DNA of 64,000 nt from Heloderma charlesbogerti. Lineage: Eukaryota > Chordata > Lepidosauria > Squamata > Helodermatidae. Below, in pieces: positions 1-11,782 of the stretch; the stretch's first letter is position 1, and each line of letters begins with the position of its first letter. The notes under the pieces were generated by a model. It was not told the DNA's origin and ran no database searches. It was given only the letters and a program-made list of their open reading frames with translations. The position numbers and the translations under genes are program-made. The stretch covers positions 1 to 64,000 of the forward strand of contig JANEZZ010002240.1 of assembly GCA_026122225.1 (NCBI GenBank). The letters are read 5' to 3'.

Positions 1-2566
1 AGATGCCATGATCTTCGTTTTTTTAATGTTGAGTTTCAAACCAGCTTTTGCACTGTCCTCTTTCACCCTCAACAAGAGGCTCTTTAGATCCTCTTTGCTT
101 TCTGCCATTAGGGTGCTGTCGTCTGCATATCGGAGGTTGTTGATAATTCTCCCAGCAATCTTAATTCCGACCTGTGATTCATCCAACCCGGCGTTTCTCA
201 TGATGTACTCTGCATATAAGTTAAATAAGCAGGGTGACAATATGCAGCCTTGTCGTACTCCTTTCCCAATTTTGAACCAATCGGTTGTTCCATGTCTGGT
301 TCTTACTGTTGATTCTTGACCCTCGTACAGGTTTCTCAGGAGACAGGTAAGGTGGTCTGGTACTCCCATCACTTTAAGAATTTGCCACAGTTTGTTGTGA
401 TCCACACAATCAAAGGCTTTAGCGTAGTCAATGAAGCAGAAATAGACGTTTTTCTGGAATTCTCTTGCTTTCTCCATGATCCAGCAAATGTTGGCAATTT
501 GATCTCTAGTTCCTCTGCCTCTTCGAAACCCAGCTTGTACTTCCGGTAGTTCTCGGTTCGCATACTGCTGAAGCCTAGCTTGTAGGATTTTGAGCATCAC
601 CTTGCTGGCATGTGAAATGAGCGCAATTATGCGGTAGTTTGAACACTCTTTGGCGTTGCCCTTCTTTGGAATTGGAATGTAAACTGACCTTTTCCAGTCT
701 TGCGGCCATTGTTGAGTGTTCCAAATTTGTTGGCATATTGAATGCAGCACTTTCACAGCATCATCTTTTAGGATTTTAAATAGCTCAGCTGGAATACTGT
801 CATCTCCGCTAGCTTTGTTGTTACTAATGCTTCCTAAGGCCCACTTGACTTCACTCTCGAGGATGTCTGGCTCAAGTTCAGTGACCGCACTATCATGGCT
901 ATCAGGGACATTCAGATCTTTCCTGTATAGTTCTTCTGTGTATTCTTTCCACCTCTTCTTAATCTCATCTGCTTCTGTTATGTCCCTGCCTTCTTTGTCC
1001 TTTATCATGCCCGTCTTTGCACAAAACGTTCCCTTGAGATCTCCAATTTTCTTGAAGAGATCTCTAGTCTTTCCCATTCTGTTGTTTTCCTCGTTTCTTT
1101 GCATTGTTCATTTAAGAAGGCCTTCTTGTCTCTCCTTGCAATTCTCTGGAACTCTGCATTCAGTTGTTTATATCTTCCCCTTTCTCCCTTGCTTTTCGCT
1201 TCCCTTCTTTCCTCAGCTACTTGTAAAGCCTCATCAGACAGCCACTTGGCTTTCTTGCACTTCTTGTTCTTTGGGATGGATTGAGTTGCTGCCTCCTGAA
1301 CAATGTTACGGACCTCCGTCCATAGTTCCTCAGGCACTCTGTCTATCAGGTCTAATCCCTGAAATCTATTCCTCACCTCCATTGTATATTCATAAGGGAT
1401 ATGATTTAGGTCATACCTGAATGGTTTAGTGGTTTTCCCTACGTTCTTCAATTTAAGCTGAAATTTTGCAACAAGAAGCTCATGATCTGAGCCACAGTCA
1501 GCTCCAGGTCTTGTTTTGACTGACTGTATAGAGCTTCTCCATCTTTGGCTGCAAAGGACATAATCAATCTGATTTCGATATTGACCATCTGGTGATGTCC
1601 ATGTGTAGAGTCGTCTCTTGTGCTGTTGGAAAAGAGTGTTTGCTATGATCAGCGTGTTCTCTTGGCAAAACTCTATTAGCTTTTGTCCTGCTTCATTTTG
1701 TACACCAAGGCCATGCCTGCCTGTTATCCCGGTGATTTCTTGACTTCCTACTTTAGCATTCCAATCCCCTATGATGAAGAGGACATCTTTTTTTGGTGTT
1801 AGTTCTAGAAGGTGTTGTAGGTCTTCATAGAACCGATCAACCTCAGCTTCTTCGACATCAGTGGTTGGGGCATAGACTTGAATTACTGTGATGTTGAGTG
1901 GTTTGCCTTGGATTCTTCTGAGATCATTCTGTCATTTTTGAGATTGTACCCCAGTACTGCTTTTCCCACCCTTTTGTTGACTATGAGTGCTACTCCATTT
2001 CTTCTAAGGGATTCTTGCCCACAATAGTAGATATGATGGTCACCTGAATTAAATTCGCCCATGCCTGTCCATTTTAGTTCGCTGATTCCCAAGATGTCGA
2101 TGTTCAATCTTGCCATCTCATGTTTGACCACCTCCAGCTTACCTTGATTCATTGATCTTACATTCCAGGTTCCTAAACAATATTGTTCTTTACAGCATCA
2201 GATTTTCTTTTCACCACCAGACACATCCACAGCTGAGTGTCCTTTCGGCTTTGGCCCAGCCGCTTCACTCTTTCTGGCGCTACTTGGAAATACCCTCTGC
2301 TCTTCCCCAGTAGTATATTGGACACCTTCCGACCTGAGGGGCTCATCTTCCGGCGTCATCTCTTTTAGCCTTGTGATATGTTCCATGGGGTTTTCTTGGC
2401 AAGAATCCTGGAGTGGGTTGCCATTTCCTTCTCCAGTGGACCACATTTTGTCAGAACTCTCTGCCATTACCTGTTCATCTTGGGTGGCCCTGCACGGCAT
2501 AGCTTATGGCTTCACTGAGTTACGCTAGCCCCTTCACCACAACAAGGCAGTGATCCATGAAGGGGG
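1..2566 (-). mobile_element. BovB (RTE-clade) LINE, copy A, cut by the window edge
   Basis: Non-LTR retrotransposon in minus orientation. Its 5' end lies near 2566 and the element runs off the left edge inside the reverse transcriptase (RT). Fragments that can be read are an N-terminal leader (2198-2500), an endonuclease piece (1883-2152), an RT N-terminal piece (1005-1451) and, near the edge, the YADD catalytic box at about 118-129. The same parts occur collinearly in the copy at 29368-32581, which supports the family call. The open frame is broken into several pieces, so this copy is inactive. Its 3' end is not in the window. BovB is typical of squamates and ruminants. Confidence 0.9.
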
Positions 2567-2569
2567 GGG

Positions 2570-4216
2570 GAAGCAGTACTGGGGTACAATCTCAAAAACT
2601 ATAGAATGATCTCAGTATGAATTCAAGGCAAACCATTCAACATCACAGTAATTCAACCCTATGCCCCAACCACTGAGGCTGAAGAAGCTGAGGTTGATCG
2701 GTTCTATGAAGACCTACAACACCTTCTAGAATAACACCAAAAAAAGATGTCCTTTTCATCATAGGGGATTGGAATGCTAAAGTAGGAAGTCAAGAAATCA
2801 CCGAGATAACAGTCAAGCATGGCCTTGGTGTGAAGCAGGACAAAGGCTAATAGAGTTTTGCCAAGAGAACATGCTGATCATAGCAAGCACTCTTTTCAAA
2901 CAGCACAAGAGGCGATTTCTCATTTCACGTGCCAGCAAGGTTACGCTCAAAATCCCACAAGCTAGGCTTCAGCAGCATTTGAACTGAGAACTACCAGAAG
3001 TACAAGCTGGGTTCTGAAGAGGCAGAAGAACTAGAGATCAAATCGCCAACATTTGCTGGATCATGGAAAAAGCAAGAGAATTTCAGAAAAACGTCTATTT
3101 CTGCTTCATTGACTACGCTAAAGCCTTTGCTTGTGTGGATCACAACAAACTGTGGCAAATTCTGAAAGAGATGGGAGTACCAGACCACCTTACCTGTCTC
3201 CTGAGAAACCTGTACGAGGGTCAAGAAGCAACAGTAAGAACCAGACATGGAACAACCGATTGGTTCAATATTGGGAAAGGAGTATGACAAGGCTGCATAT
3301 TGTCGTCCTGTTAAGTTATATGCTGAGTACGTCATGAGAAATGCCGGGTTGGATGAATCACGGGTCGGAATTAAGATTGCCGGGAGAATTATCAACAACC
3401 TCAGATACGCAGACGATACCACCCTAATGGCAGAAAGCGAAGAAGATCTAAAGAGCCTCTTCTTGAGGGTGAAAGTGGAGAGTGCAAAAGCTGGTTTGAA
3501 ACTCAACATTAAAAAAAACTAAGATCATGGCATCTGGTCCCATCACGTCCTGGCATATAGAAGGGGAAGAAATGGAAGCAGTGACAGATTTTATTTTCTT
3601 GGGCTCCAAGATCACCGCAGACGCATTGGAAGAGTTGCATCGGAACAAGATCACCGCATGAAATTAAAAGACGCTTGCTCCTTGGGAGGAAAGCTATGGC
3701 CAACCTAGATAGCATAGTCAGAAGCAGAGACATCACCTTGCCAACAAAGGTCCATATAATCAAAGCTATGGTTTTCCCAGTAGTAACATATGGCTGTGAG
3801 AGCTGGACTGTAAGGAAGGCTGAGCGCCGAAGAATTGATGCTTTCGAACTGTGGTGCTGGAGAAGACTCTTACGAGTGCCCTGGACTGCAAGGAGGTCCA
3901 ATTAGTCAATCCTAAAGGAAATCAAGCCTGAGTGCTCATTGGAAGGACAGATACTGAAGCTGAAGCTCAAATATTTTGGCCACCTAATGCGAAGAGAAAA
4001 GTCACTGGAAAAGACCCTGGTGCTGGGAAAGATTGAAGGCAAAAGGAGAAGGGGACGGCAGAGGATGAGATGGCTAGATAGCATCATCGATGCAATGAAT
4101 ATGAACTTGAGCACACTCTGGGAGAGAGCGGAGGACAGGAAGGCCTGGCGTGCTATGGTCCATGGGGTCACGAAGAGTCAGACAGGACTTAACAACTGAA
4201 CAACAACAGCAGCAAG
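2570..4216 (+). mobile_element. BovB LINE, copy B, 5'-truncated with internal deletion
   Basis: Plus-strand BovB that abuts the 5' end of copy A directly, separated only by a run of G. It starts inside the endonuclease region. Near 2914 it jumps from endonuclease sequence to the middle of the RT; relative to the copy at 29368-32581 about 1 kb is missing. RT pieces follow, with motif A in 3063-3287, the YADD codons at 3406-3417 and the conserved C-terminal region at 3939-4199 (rich in KRRRGRQRMRW-type residues). It ends in a CAACAA-type tail. A short local duplication near 3620-3660 shifts the frame. It is an inactive remnant. Confidence 0.9.
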
Positions 4217-4365
4217 TATTTCTAAATTGGCACCTATACATTAGCATCTGCACATTTTATGCACATCATTGTCCTCTTTTTTTGGTTATGCATTTCCTCT
4301 TTCTTTTTTTTGGCAATCCATAAGCGGCTATCCTAAGTTAATTAGTCAATTGGGCAGGGATGTGT
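4217..4365 (+). repeat. Dispersed repeat family 'A', 3' part
   Basis: This stretch matches the 3' part of the repeats at 26405-26880 and 51527-51935: a stretch reading tatttctaaa, then T-rich runs preceded by cctctttt. It begins exactly where the BovB copy B tail ends, so BovB probably inserted into it. I cannot assign the family to a class. Confidence 0.5.
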
Positions 4366-4416
4366 GGGACGTTTGCATGTCAAGAAGACTCAGTGAACAC
4401 CCTCAGGCACCTTTAT

Positions 4417-4628
4417 GCTGGTGGCTCCGATTTTGGTGGGGCTGTGAATCCATTCTGGGTTTCAGTCAGAACCAGCCAGAACTTTAAAGGAGCTACCCAA
4501 GGTCCTGAACCATTTTGCGGAATAAGTTTCAGGACCTTTTATAGCTCCTTTAGAGTTCTGGCTGGTTCTGACCGAAACCCTGAATGGACTCAGAGCCCCA
4601 CCAAAATCGGAGCTACGAGCCTCCACTG
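4417..4628 (+). mobile_element. Palindromic MITE, family 'B' (hAT-like)
   Basis: A foldback element in which the left half (gattttggtggggctgtgaa and following) is the reverse complement of the right half. The right end is gcctccactg. The flanks share cctttat (4410-4416 and 4629-4635), consistent with a target duplication. The first nine or so bases of the left terminal repeat are missing. Relatives lie at 25282-25501 and 37927-38132. It has no coding capacity. Confidence 0.65.
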
Positions 4629-4636
4629 CCTTTATA

Positions 4637-5021
4637 GTGTTTGGCTTTTTCCTGAGACCTGCTGCTCATATAAGGATATGGAGGGCCTTTGGACCTAACC
4701 TGCTTCACCTGCCTGGTGTTGTGGGCCACCGGGGGGGGGTGACTCAGGAAGGTCAGGCATCTTAGGTGTGGCTTGACAGAAAGAGTGGGGTGTCAATACC
4801 CACCTCTTTCCCTGGGCAGGGTCTTGCTGACTTGAATGATGCTGTCAAGGCCCCTCTAAGACCCTTACGTTCACTTTCCTGCACTGTCATCTTGCAGATT
4901 TTGTTTTTATCTGTTTAATGCTAATTAAATCAAAGTGGCCCTCATTCGCCCAGTACTGTAGTATCTGCCTCATTCTTCCTCCTTCATTTGCACACTGCCC
5001 TGCTGTGGATTTTGGCTGGCT
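4637..5021. other. Non-coding, no recognised feature
   Basis: Unique-looking intergenic sequence with a short G-run near 4730. I see no conserved reading frame or repeat family here. Confidence 0.4.
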
Positions 5022-5022
5022 G

Positions 5023-5082
<60 letters not shown>

Positions 5083-5084
5083 TT
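5023..5084. repeat. (CTTT)n microsatellite
   Basis: About 15 nearly perfect tandem CTTT units. They give spurious open frames (poly KERK on minus, SFFL on plus). Confidence 0.97.
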
Positions 5085-6245
5085 TAATTTAATGGACCAA
5101 CATGCTTGCCTATGCTTATTGACCATCAACAAGGAGTCTATGGAGGGATGGCATATGAATGGACTCTTCTTCTCTTACCCTGTTTTTCTTTAACCCTTCC
5201 AGCACCACAGTCAAGGAAGACCCTCTTGGCTCCTTTATGACCCAATGAAGGGGCTTATCTGTGCCTGGCACAGCTGCAGTCAGTGAGAATTCTTTATTGC
5301 TTGTTCTCATGTGACTCTGGGTTTGTTTAGTATTTTATTTTTCCCTCTGGTGAAAAATGCAGTTCTCTCTCCAGTGATCTCTCCCTTCACCCTCCCCAGC
5401 CCGCTGGCTTCATTCTTTCTTGCAGACACTTGGGCAAAGAATTTGTTTCTGTTACCTGTATTCTCTTCTTTCCCCCTATCACAAAATGGCCCTTGCGATC
5501 CAGCTACTGCCCTGCTGACCCTTTCCCTACTTGTCTGCTTGGAGGGGTGGGTGGGGAGATTCTTTTTGGTCTTGTTTTCTGTGCAATTTCCTCTTCATTC
5601 TTTGTGCCACTATCCCCTACCTCAGTTTTGATGCTTTCTGCTTTTGCTCTCCATTTCCTTATCCAGCTCGACTAGGCTTTTCTTTTTCTTTCCTGAATCC
5701 TTTTCCATGGATGTTGGGCAGAGGTGGTGGGCAGAAGGATCCACTGGTAGATCTCTGGATGATTTCCCCCAAATATGCATTTTAAACGTATTTCCTTACT
5801 TTTTTTAAGCCAAGAGTTGCATCGGAACATTCAGGAAGGTCAAAACTAACGAACGTTGGCTAACTAACATCTGATTTGCACTTTTTACCTGGATTTCTGA
5901 TTCCTTGTTTTTTCACAATAGCAGCAGCAATATCACACCCACCCACCAATGAAATTAAGCTTAGGGTAGCCAGGAGTGGATTTTAAAAAGTGCATTTCCG
6001 GGTGGTGTCACTTTCATGTGTGTTTGCCCATAAATTTGTTCTATCCTGTTTCTGCATTGATTTGCCTTAAAATCCACATGAACATTTGTATTTAAATATG
6101 CATTTTTAATACGTTTTATCTCAAAACATTTCTGAAGGTATTTTTGCCCCAAGTAGGCATGTTAAGTGTATTTTGTTACTTTTAAAAGCCAAGAGTTCCA
6201 CCAGAACATTCAGGAATGGCAAAAGCCGATGGCTAACATGATCAA
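5085..6245. other. Non-coding, weak internal duplication
   Basis: Pyrimidine-rich intergenic sequence. The stretch 5805-5860 (ending ccaagagttgcatcggaaca) recurs in diverged form at 6185-6230, suggesting an old local duplication or an unclassified repeat. No gene is supported. Confidence 0.4.
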
Positions 6246-6249
6246 ATGG

Positions 6250-6410
6250 GCTGGATGTGCCTGATCTCTTCTGATCTCGGAAGCTAAGCAGGGTCAGCCC
6301 TGGTTAGTACTTAGATGGGACACTGCCTGGGAATCAGGCTTCCTGCACTGAGCAGGGGGTTGGACTTGATGGCCTTGTAGGACCCTTCCAACCCTATGAT
6401 TCTATGATGT
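6250..6410 (+). mobile_element. 5S rRNA-derived SINE with CR1-like tail
   Basis: The head closely resembles the internal promoter half of 5S rRNA (gatctcggaagctaagcagg, then ggttagtacttagatgggac). The tail (ggttggacttgatggcc, then repeated ATTCTATGAT) resembles the CR1 LINE 3' end. This is the known architecture of SINE3/5S-type SINEs, which depend on a LINE for retrotransposition. A minus-strand relative lies at 59306-59462. Confidence 0.85.
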
Positions 6411-6734
6411 TATTTGTACTTCCATCTGGGAGGCATGGGCCAAGTCAGTCTGTACCAGGATTCACAAAGATTGAATTCTTCAAGCATCCCTATGCCAAAG
6501 TTTGAAACTTCCTGGTTTGGAAAATGAATTTTCCCAGCTCAGCCTTCCTCAAAAAAGGCCTCCAGCTGTGTAGGACTACAACTCCCATATTTCCCAGCCA
6601 GCATAGCCATTGGCTGGCCAACCTCATAATGCCTTGTGGGCATGAGTTCAAGTTTTTTCTCTATTCTTACCTTGCCACAAGATGTGGTGATTACTTTAGA
6701 TGGCTATAAAGGGGGTTGGTTATTCATCATCTTC

Positions 6735-7095
6735 ATCGTCATCATCATCATCTATTAAAAGTATTTATACATCGCTTGTCTTCCCACTGGACCCTAAAAG
6801 TGATGTGCATTTTAAAACAATACAGTAAAATCACAAGAAATAAAAATAGAGAAACAAAGCATTCTTTAATGCAGGCCAGAACAATAGTAAAATCCATCAA
6901 CACCCTGGTGATGCAGTTCATTTTTGTTTTATTGCTTGACTAAAACTCAGTAGGAATGGAGTCAACTTGATCTCCCTCAGGAGGGAGTTCCACAGTTGGG
7001 GTGCTCCTAAAAAAGGTTCCCACAATGTTCCCACAAACTTCGTCTCTTGGCCGTGGGATATACTGTAGAACAGACAAATTCATGGAGGATAGGTC
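6735..7095 (-). repeat. L2/CR1-clade LINE 3' remnant
   Basis: Contains the motif order seen in several LINE tails in this window: an A/T-rich stretch, 'agggagttccacag', then '(c/t)tcttggcc'. The orientation is inferred from that order. Degraded and non-coding. Confidence 0.45.
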
Positions 7096-7259
7096 TATGA
7101 ATGGTTATTGATCATGACAGGTATATGGACCACCATCTTCAGAGGCATTATGTCACAGAATATACCACTATGGGTGGGGCAACATTAGGGAAAGGCTATC
7201 ATTTCATGGACTTTCTGGAAGCATCTGTGGGAAACAGGATGCTGGACTAGAATGGTTTT

Positions 7260-7355
7260 TATGTATGTTATTGCTGTAAGCCACCTTGGGAGGGCTTCTG
7301 CCCTGTAAGGTGGCCAAGAAATCTAATTAGTTAGTTAGTTAATTAATTAATTAAT
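7260..7355 (+). repeat. LINE/SINE 3' tail
   Basis: The sequence gtaagccaccttgggagggc is followed by tandem ATTAATTA units, the common end of L2/CR1-type elements in reptiles. Short fragment. Confidence 0.45.
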
Positions 7356-8195
7356 ACAGATTCACCTGTGAGTTGCCTGTGGACACCAATGTGCCTAGAG
7401 ACAGCTCTTTTGGTGCCTGCCAGGCTCCTATTAAGAATCAGGCTCCACGCTTGATTCTTATTTTATTTCTTAAGGTTTTTTGTACTTAAAAAAAAAGTAA
7501 CTGGAGGCTGCCATTCTGCAAAGCGATGCGCTGTGCTGCTCACCAGCGCTATCTTTAGCTGGGTTCAAAAAGAGTGGTGTCGGGTTTTGGAGCTCACATG
7601 CTCCCTCTTCCTTGTACTTAGATCCCTGGACAAGCTAGTTGTCTTTTAGTCTCACCAGTTTGTCTTCTGTGAAAGGAGTGTTTTGTGGCCAGCCATGCTC
7701 ACTATGGCAGCCATTTTATGAAAGGGCAAGCCCCCTGGCAGCCATTGTGGGAAAGCACCCACGACACTCCCCCCAAATTCCAAATGTGTTGAAACCCCCC
7801 TGCTCTGTAGCTATCTTTGTTAGGCTTTGGGCATGTCATTATATATGTGAGCCGGTGCACTGTAATGGCTCAGGGAAAAGTGAAAATTCCCTAGTTCAGC
7901 TCAGGCTATGTGGCCTCAAGGAAGGCATTCTTCTCTCGGCCTTGGTTACTGGGCTATTATGTGGGGATTAAGTGGCTGTTGTATAATAATCCTTGCCCAG
8001 CTATGCTGCATCAGTTTGGTGTCCCCCCCCCCCAATATTAGAAAAGAATGCCTAACCCAAACAGAAGGTCAGAGCCCCCTGTTTACAATCTTTAAAATGA
8101 GGTTGTGGGGAGAAGAGAGCTTAGGAAGATAGGAAGTTGCCTTATACTGAGTCAGACCATTGGTCCATCTAGACCATTATTGTTGACCCTGATCT
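7356..8195. other. Non-coding; weakly repetitive
   Basis: The segment 7690-7760 carries two spaced copies of ggcagccatt in a repeat-like setting, and 8125-8180 carries a short minus-oriented SINE tail (gttgccttatactgagtcag). The open frame at 7639-7971 has no recognisable domain. No gene is supported. Confidence 0.4.
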
Positions 8196-8244
8196 GGTTC
8201 TCTTGACACAACAGCCCACCATGGCTGAATTTACCCATGACTGC

Positions 8245-8420
8245 TCGGCTTGCTTTGGCTTGTCGTGCTGTGTGAACCCAGATGGCAAGGGCTGTTTGAG
8301 GGCTAAACAACCCTCAAATAGCCCAAAAACAAGCCATGGGTTATTTGAGTGTTGTCTAACCCCCAAACAACTTCTGCCGCCTAGATTCACACAACACGAC
8401 AAGCCATGGCAAGCCAGGTG
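8245..8420. repeat. Foldback (inverted) repeat
   Basis: Arms near 8250-8282 and 8383-8418 are reverse complements (gcttgtcgtgctgtgtgaa against ttcacacaacacgacaagc). The interior also pairs around gggttgt/acaaccc. It looks like a palindromic MITE. No clean target duplication was found. Confidence 0.55.
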
Positions 8421-8439
8421 CCATGCAAAAAAGCCCCTG

Positions 8440-8600
8440 GGGTAGGCCCTTTTCTACAGTGGTATTGAGGCTTTGGAACACCCTTGCAGATGCTGTGCAT
8501 TCTTCTTCCCCTTTGCAGTCAGCATTTTGGCATCAGGTGAAGGCTGCCCTCCTTCAGAGGGGTTTTGGAGTCCTCTGAGTATGGAAGGCCTATGATGTTC
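8440..8600 (+). repeat. L2/CR1-clade LINE 3' fragment
   Basis: Sequence around 'ctttggaacacccttgcaga' and 'ggcatcaggtgaaggctgcc' resembles the end of the L2/CR1 ORF2 plus 3' UTR, as does 33621-33836. Confidence 0.4.
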
Positions 8601-8739
8601 CTGTGATGACCAGGTGTGCAAAGAAGAATGAGGTCTTGCAATAAAGCTCAGGAAAGCTGGGAGCACTCTATATGCAAATGAAGGCACAACCGTTGACACT
8701 TTCCACCTGGGCCTAGATTTGGAAGGGCCAGTATGCATC

Positions 8740-9829
8740 TAACCATGGGGGCTTAGAAGGCATGTCCATCTTCTCTTTCCATCATCTCCTCCAGGTATGC
8801 AGGAACATGAGCAATACTGCAAAGAAGGGCTCAATTTGTTGTGGTGCTTTGCAAACCCAGTGTGTTTTTCACTGAACCAGCAGAGAATCACATGATCACC
8901 TTCCATCCATCACTCACAATAGAAACAGTGTTCATTTGTCTGCCTTTAAAATACCAGCAAACCAAAATTGAACCAGGGCGGGGGGGGGGGGGAGAGGGAG
9001 AGGGAGCAACAAAACAACAGTAGCAACAAAAAGCACAACAAATGCCTAACGCCTATCGCTGATTACCAGAGCTTCAGTCCGACAGCTGAGCGAATCACTT
9101 TTCAGAGACAATGACGTGTTTACCGTTCAATGAAACTTGGGCCGAAGATATTTCACAATAGAATTGGAGCAAATTTGCCAGATGTTTCACTCCCCTTGTT
9201 CTCTTCTGGCAGCGTTACTTGGCGGAATGCTGAGCAAGGCTAGTAAATCAATCTGAACAGGAGAGTCTGAAGGTTGATGTGCTTCATCTGCCTGCAAATA
9301 CATAGGGGTAGACCTTTTCCCATTCACAGTTTGGCTAGCCTGATGTTTCCTGCTATTTTTTTCTCCATTAGAGGGTCGATCTCAAATGTACTTGAAGTAT
9401 GAGTGTGTGAAGAGGGATGGAGCTGTGTTTCTTTGTTATATAACCAAAAGGCGAGGAGGGTTTTTTTTTCTTGGTTGAAAGGATCTTTTCTGTGCTGGTG
9501 AGGAAGCTCATGTAAATAATAATGATGATAATATTTTTTTTAAAAAATTGAAAGATAGGATTCCTTGATTCAAGCAGAGCTTTCTGCAGCTGAGAAAATG
9601 TGAGAAATAGGAACATACGGTGTTTTCAAAGGCTGAGTGTGACCCCGCTAGAAGCAGGATGTAGCACTGCAGAAAGATTAGCAGCCCACTCTTTGTCTCT
9701 CTCTCCTCTGTCTTTTACACTGATCTTTTTACAGGCTGGGAGTATCAAGTGGATCTTGACTATTTTTGCTCGTTACGTGTCTAGAAATAGCATCGCTTCT
9801 TTTAACAGAGCAATAATAAAATTTGGGTC
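8740..9829. other. Non-coding; possible conserved element inside
   Basis: Contains a G-run near 8978-8990 and, at about 9040-9260, a compositionally balanced stretch with no repeat signature that could be a conserved non-coding element. No gene is recognised. Confidence 0.35.
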
Positions 9830-9851
9830 TGTGTGTGTGTGTGTGTGTGTG
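9830..9851. repeat. (GT)n microsatellite
   Basis: Eleven tandem GT dinucleotides. Confidence 0.9.
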
Positions 9852-10655
9852 GAGGCTATTAGAAAACCAACGATTCTTTTATTTTTCAAAAGCATCTTGG
9901 ATCTGCTTTAATTAACCCATGTGCCTCAAAAGACTTTGGGGTGAGTGACTAGGAGGGAGAATCGCTAGAATTGGCTCAGAGCAAAACAATGTCATTTCCA
10001 AGGCTGCTGGAGGCCTGGTCTCCAGCATGGTTTGCTTCCTGTCTATCCTCCGCCTGCCCTCAAGAGCTGGCCTTCCCAGAAGCTGGCCTCATCGCTGGCT
10101 TCCCTTCAGAGATGCCTGCTAAGGGCTGATGTCAAGAATGTCGTTCTATTCAGACTCTCTGTAACGAGAACAAAAATATTTCCAAATCCCTCATTTTGCT
10201 TCTCAAACAGTGTAGGCTTTTGTTAGTCCTGGCTGCCTCATTTACATCCATCCCGGTGCTTTGGCCTTCTGGGATATTTCCATTGTCTTGTGGCCTGTAG
10301 CTGGAGCTGTTGAATCTCTGGTTGGGTGTCTCTCTGGTGAGAGATGTGCATACAGATTGTTCCCACTAATGCTGGCCAGTGCAATCTGCTTCCCACAAAA
10401 CTCTACATTGGTCAGAGATTAGAAATGATCGAGATCTGGTGGTGGACAGATGGAATGTAGCTTGGTGTGGCCAAGGGTTATTCCAGCCGAGGAGCTGTTC
10501 CAGTAGATATTTGACAGCCAGATTGAAACAAATTGGGGCATGTTTCAGGACACTGAAGAGGCTTATGTTCTCCTAGGCTAGGCCTTCATACCTGCCAACC
10601 CTGGCTGCATTCAATAGGGCAGTATCTGTATTACCATTAGGTTTTAGTATTTTTT
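9852..10655. other. Non-coding, no recognised feature
   Basis: Intergenic. The open frames at 10032-10226 and 10379-10576 show no domain or conserved pattern. Confidence 0.4.
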
Positions 10656-10659
10656 AAAG

Positions 10660-10830
10660 GAACATAGGGATCTTCCTTACACCAGGTCACACCACTGGAC
10701 CATCTAGCCCAGTATTGATACAGACTGGCGGCAGCTCTCCAGGGTTTCAGGTAGGAGTTTTTAATGGCCTGATGCCAGGGATTGGACCTGTGACCTTCTG
10801 CGGTGTGTGGTCTACCTCTAAGCTATGATC
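10660..10830 (-). mobile_element. tRNA-derived SINE (minus)
   Basis: Read on the minus strand it gives a tRNA-like head with a box A-like region and a box B-like ggtccaatccctggcatc, then gccgccag and a tail ending in the usual 'aagatccctatgttc' type. The same family occurs at 15862-15990, 29046-29234, 42297-42487 and 63765-63945. Confidence 0.65.
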
Positions 10831-10857
10831 TCTTCTCCTTTCATGTTCTGCTACTTC

Positions 10858-11381
10858 TAGGGATGTAAGAACTCACCCTAGTTCAGTTTCTCTGGGCACT
10901 CGCCTGCTCGCACCCCCCCCAAACCTGCGCTCGAGCCACCCACAAGTTTGGTGAGTTCCCCGGGCTCACCACAAACCCGTTTGGTGAGCGCTGCCATTTT
11001 TGCGCCTTTGATTTCTGCGCAAAACAAGAAGTTCAAAAAAAATGTGCATATTCAAATATGCACAGTTTGGAGCTGGGAAAGCTAAATAAGCACAGTATTA
11101 GAAGGATTATACTTCTAATATTGCACTTATTGAGCTTTCCCAGCTCCAAACTGCGCATATTTGAATATGCACATTTTTTAAGCTTCCTGTTTTGCGCAGA
11201 AATCAAAGGTGCGAAAATGGTGGCGCTCACTGGACGGGATTGCGGTGAGTACTGGGGAATACGAGCAGGCACAAGCAGGGGGGTGAACGAGGACAGCGTC
11301 TCTGTGGGCGCAGTTCAGGGGTTGCAGGCAGGGGTTGCCCCACAAATTCCCGAACGCAGTTGAGTGCCTGCGACATCCCTA
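10858..11381. mobile_element. Palindromic hAT-type MITE with 8-bp target duplication
   Basis: Starts tagggatg and ends catcccta. It is flanked by gctacttc (10850-10857) and gctacatc (11382-11389), a 7/8 match as expected for an aged 8-bp hAT duplication. Nearly the whole element folds back on itself around 11108: ccatttttgcgcctttgatt on the left pairs with the right arm near 11200-11220, and the inner arms share 'gtttggagctgggaaagct'. It has no transposase, so it would be non-autonomous. A partial copy lies at 11508-11745. Confidence 0.8.
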
Positions 11382-11507
11382 GCTACATCAGATTGAAATG
11401 AGACCCCATAGCACTACTCTTCTGGTAGATGACCAGTCTTGGTTGCCACCTTTAGTACCATTGAGCCTCGGTATCCATAAAATGTTCAGGCTCACCTAGA
11501 GAATGAC

Positions 11508-11745
11508 TGGATTATACCTCTAATATTGCGCTTATTTAGCTTTCCCAGCTCCAAACTGTGCATATTTGAATATGCGCATTTTTTAAAACTTCCTGTTTTG
11601 CGCAGAAGTCAAAGGTGCGAAAATGGAGGCGCTCACCGAACGGGATCGCGGTGAATACTGGGGAACGTGAGTGGGCACAAGCGGGGGGAGAACAAGGACA
11701 GTGTTTCGGCGGGCGCAGTTCAGGGGTCGCAGGCAGGTGTGCTAG
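11508..11745. repeat. Right-half copy of the 10858-11381 MITE
   Basis: From the centre outward this matches 11105-11345: the same gagctttcccagctccaaac arm, then the 'gcgctcaccg' and 'gcagttcaggggt' blocks. The last ~50 bp and the left half are missing. It is joined within about 35 bp to half of a family B element. Confidence 0.7.
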
Positions 11746-11782
11746 CGGTGCCCTTTCCTGGATAAAAATGATTACTGCGGAA

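Noticed and set aside
8..1420. Plus-strand open frames up to 234 codons.
   Set aside because: They are antisense shadows of the minus-strand BovB copy. The same shadows recur at 29917-31438 over copy C.
1..4216. Twin-priming inversion of a single BovB insertion.
   Set aside because: The two copies overlap in sequence content and differ in their internal lesions, so one RNA cannot have given both.
6250..6340. 5S rRNA gene.
   Set aside because: Only part of 5S is present, with base changes, and it is fused to a CR1-like tail, so it is a SINE.
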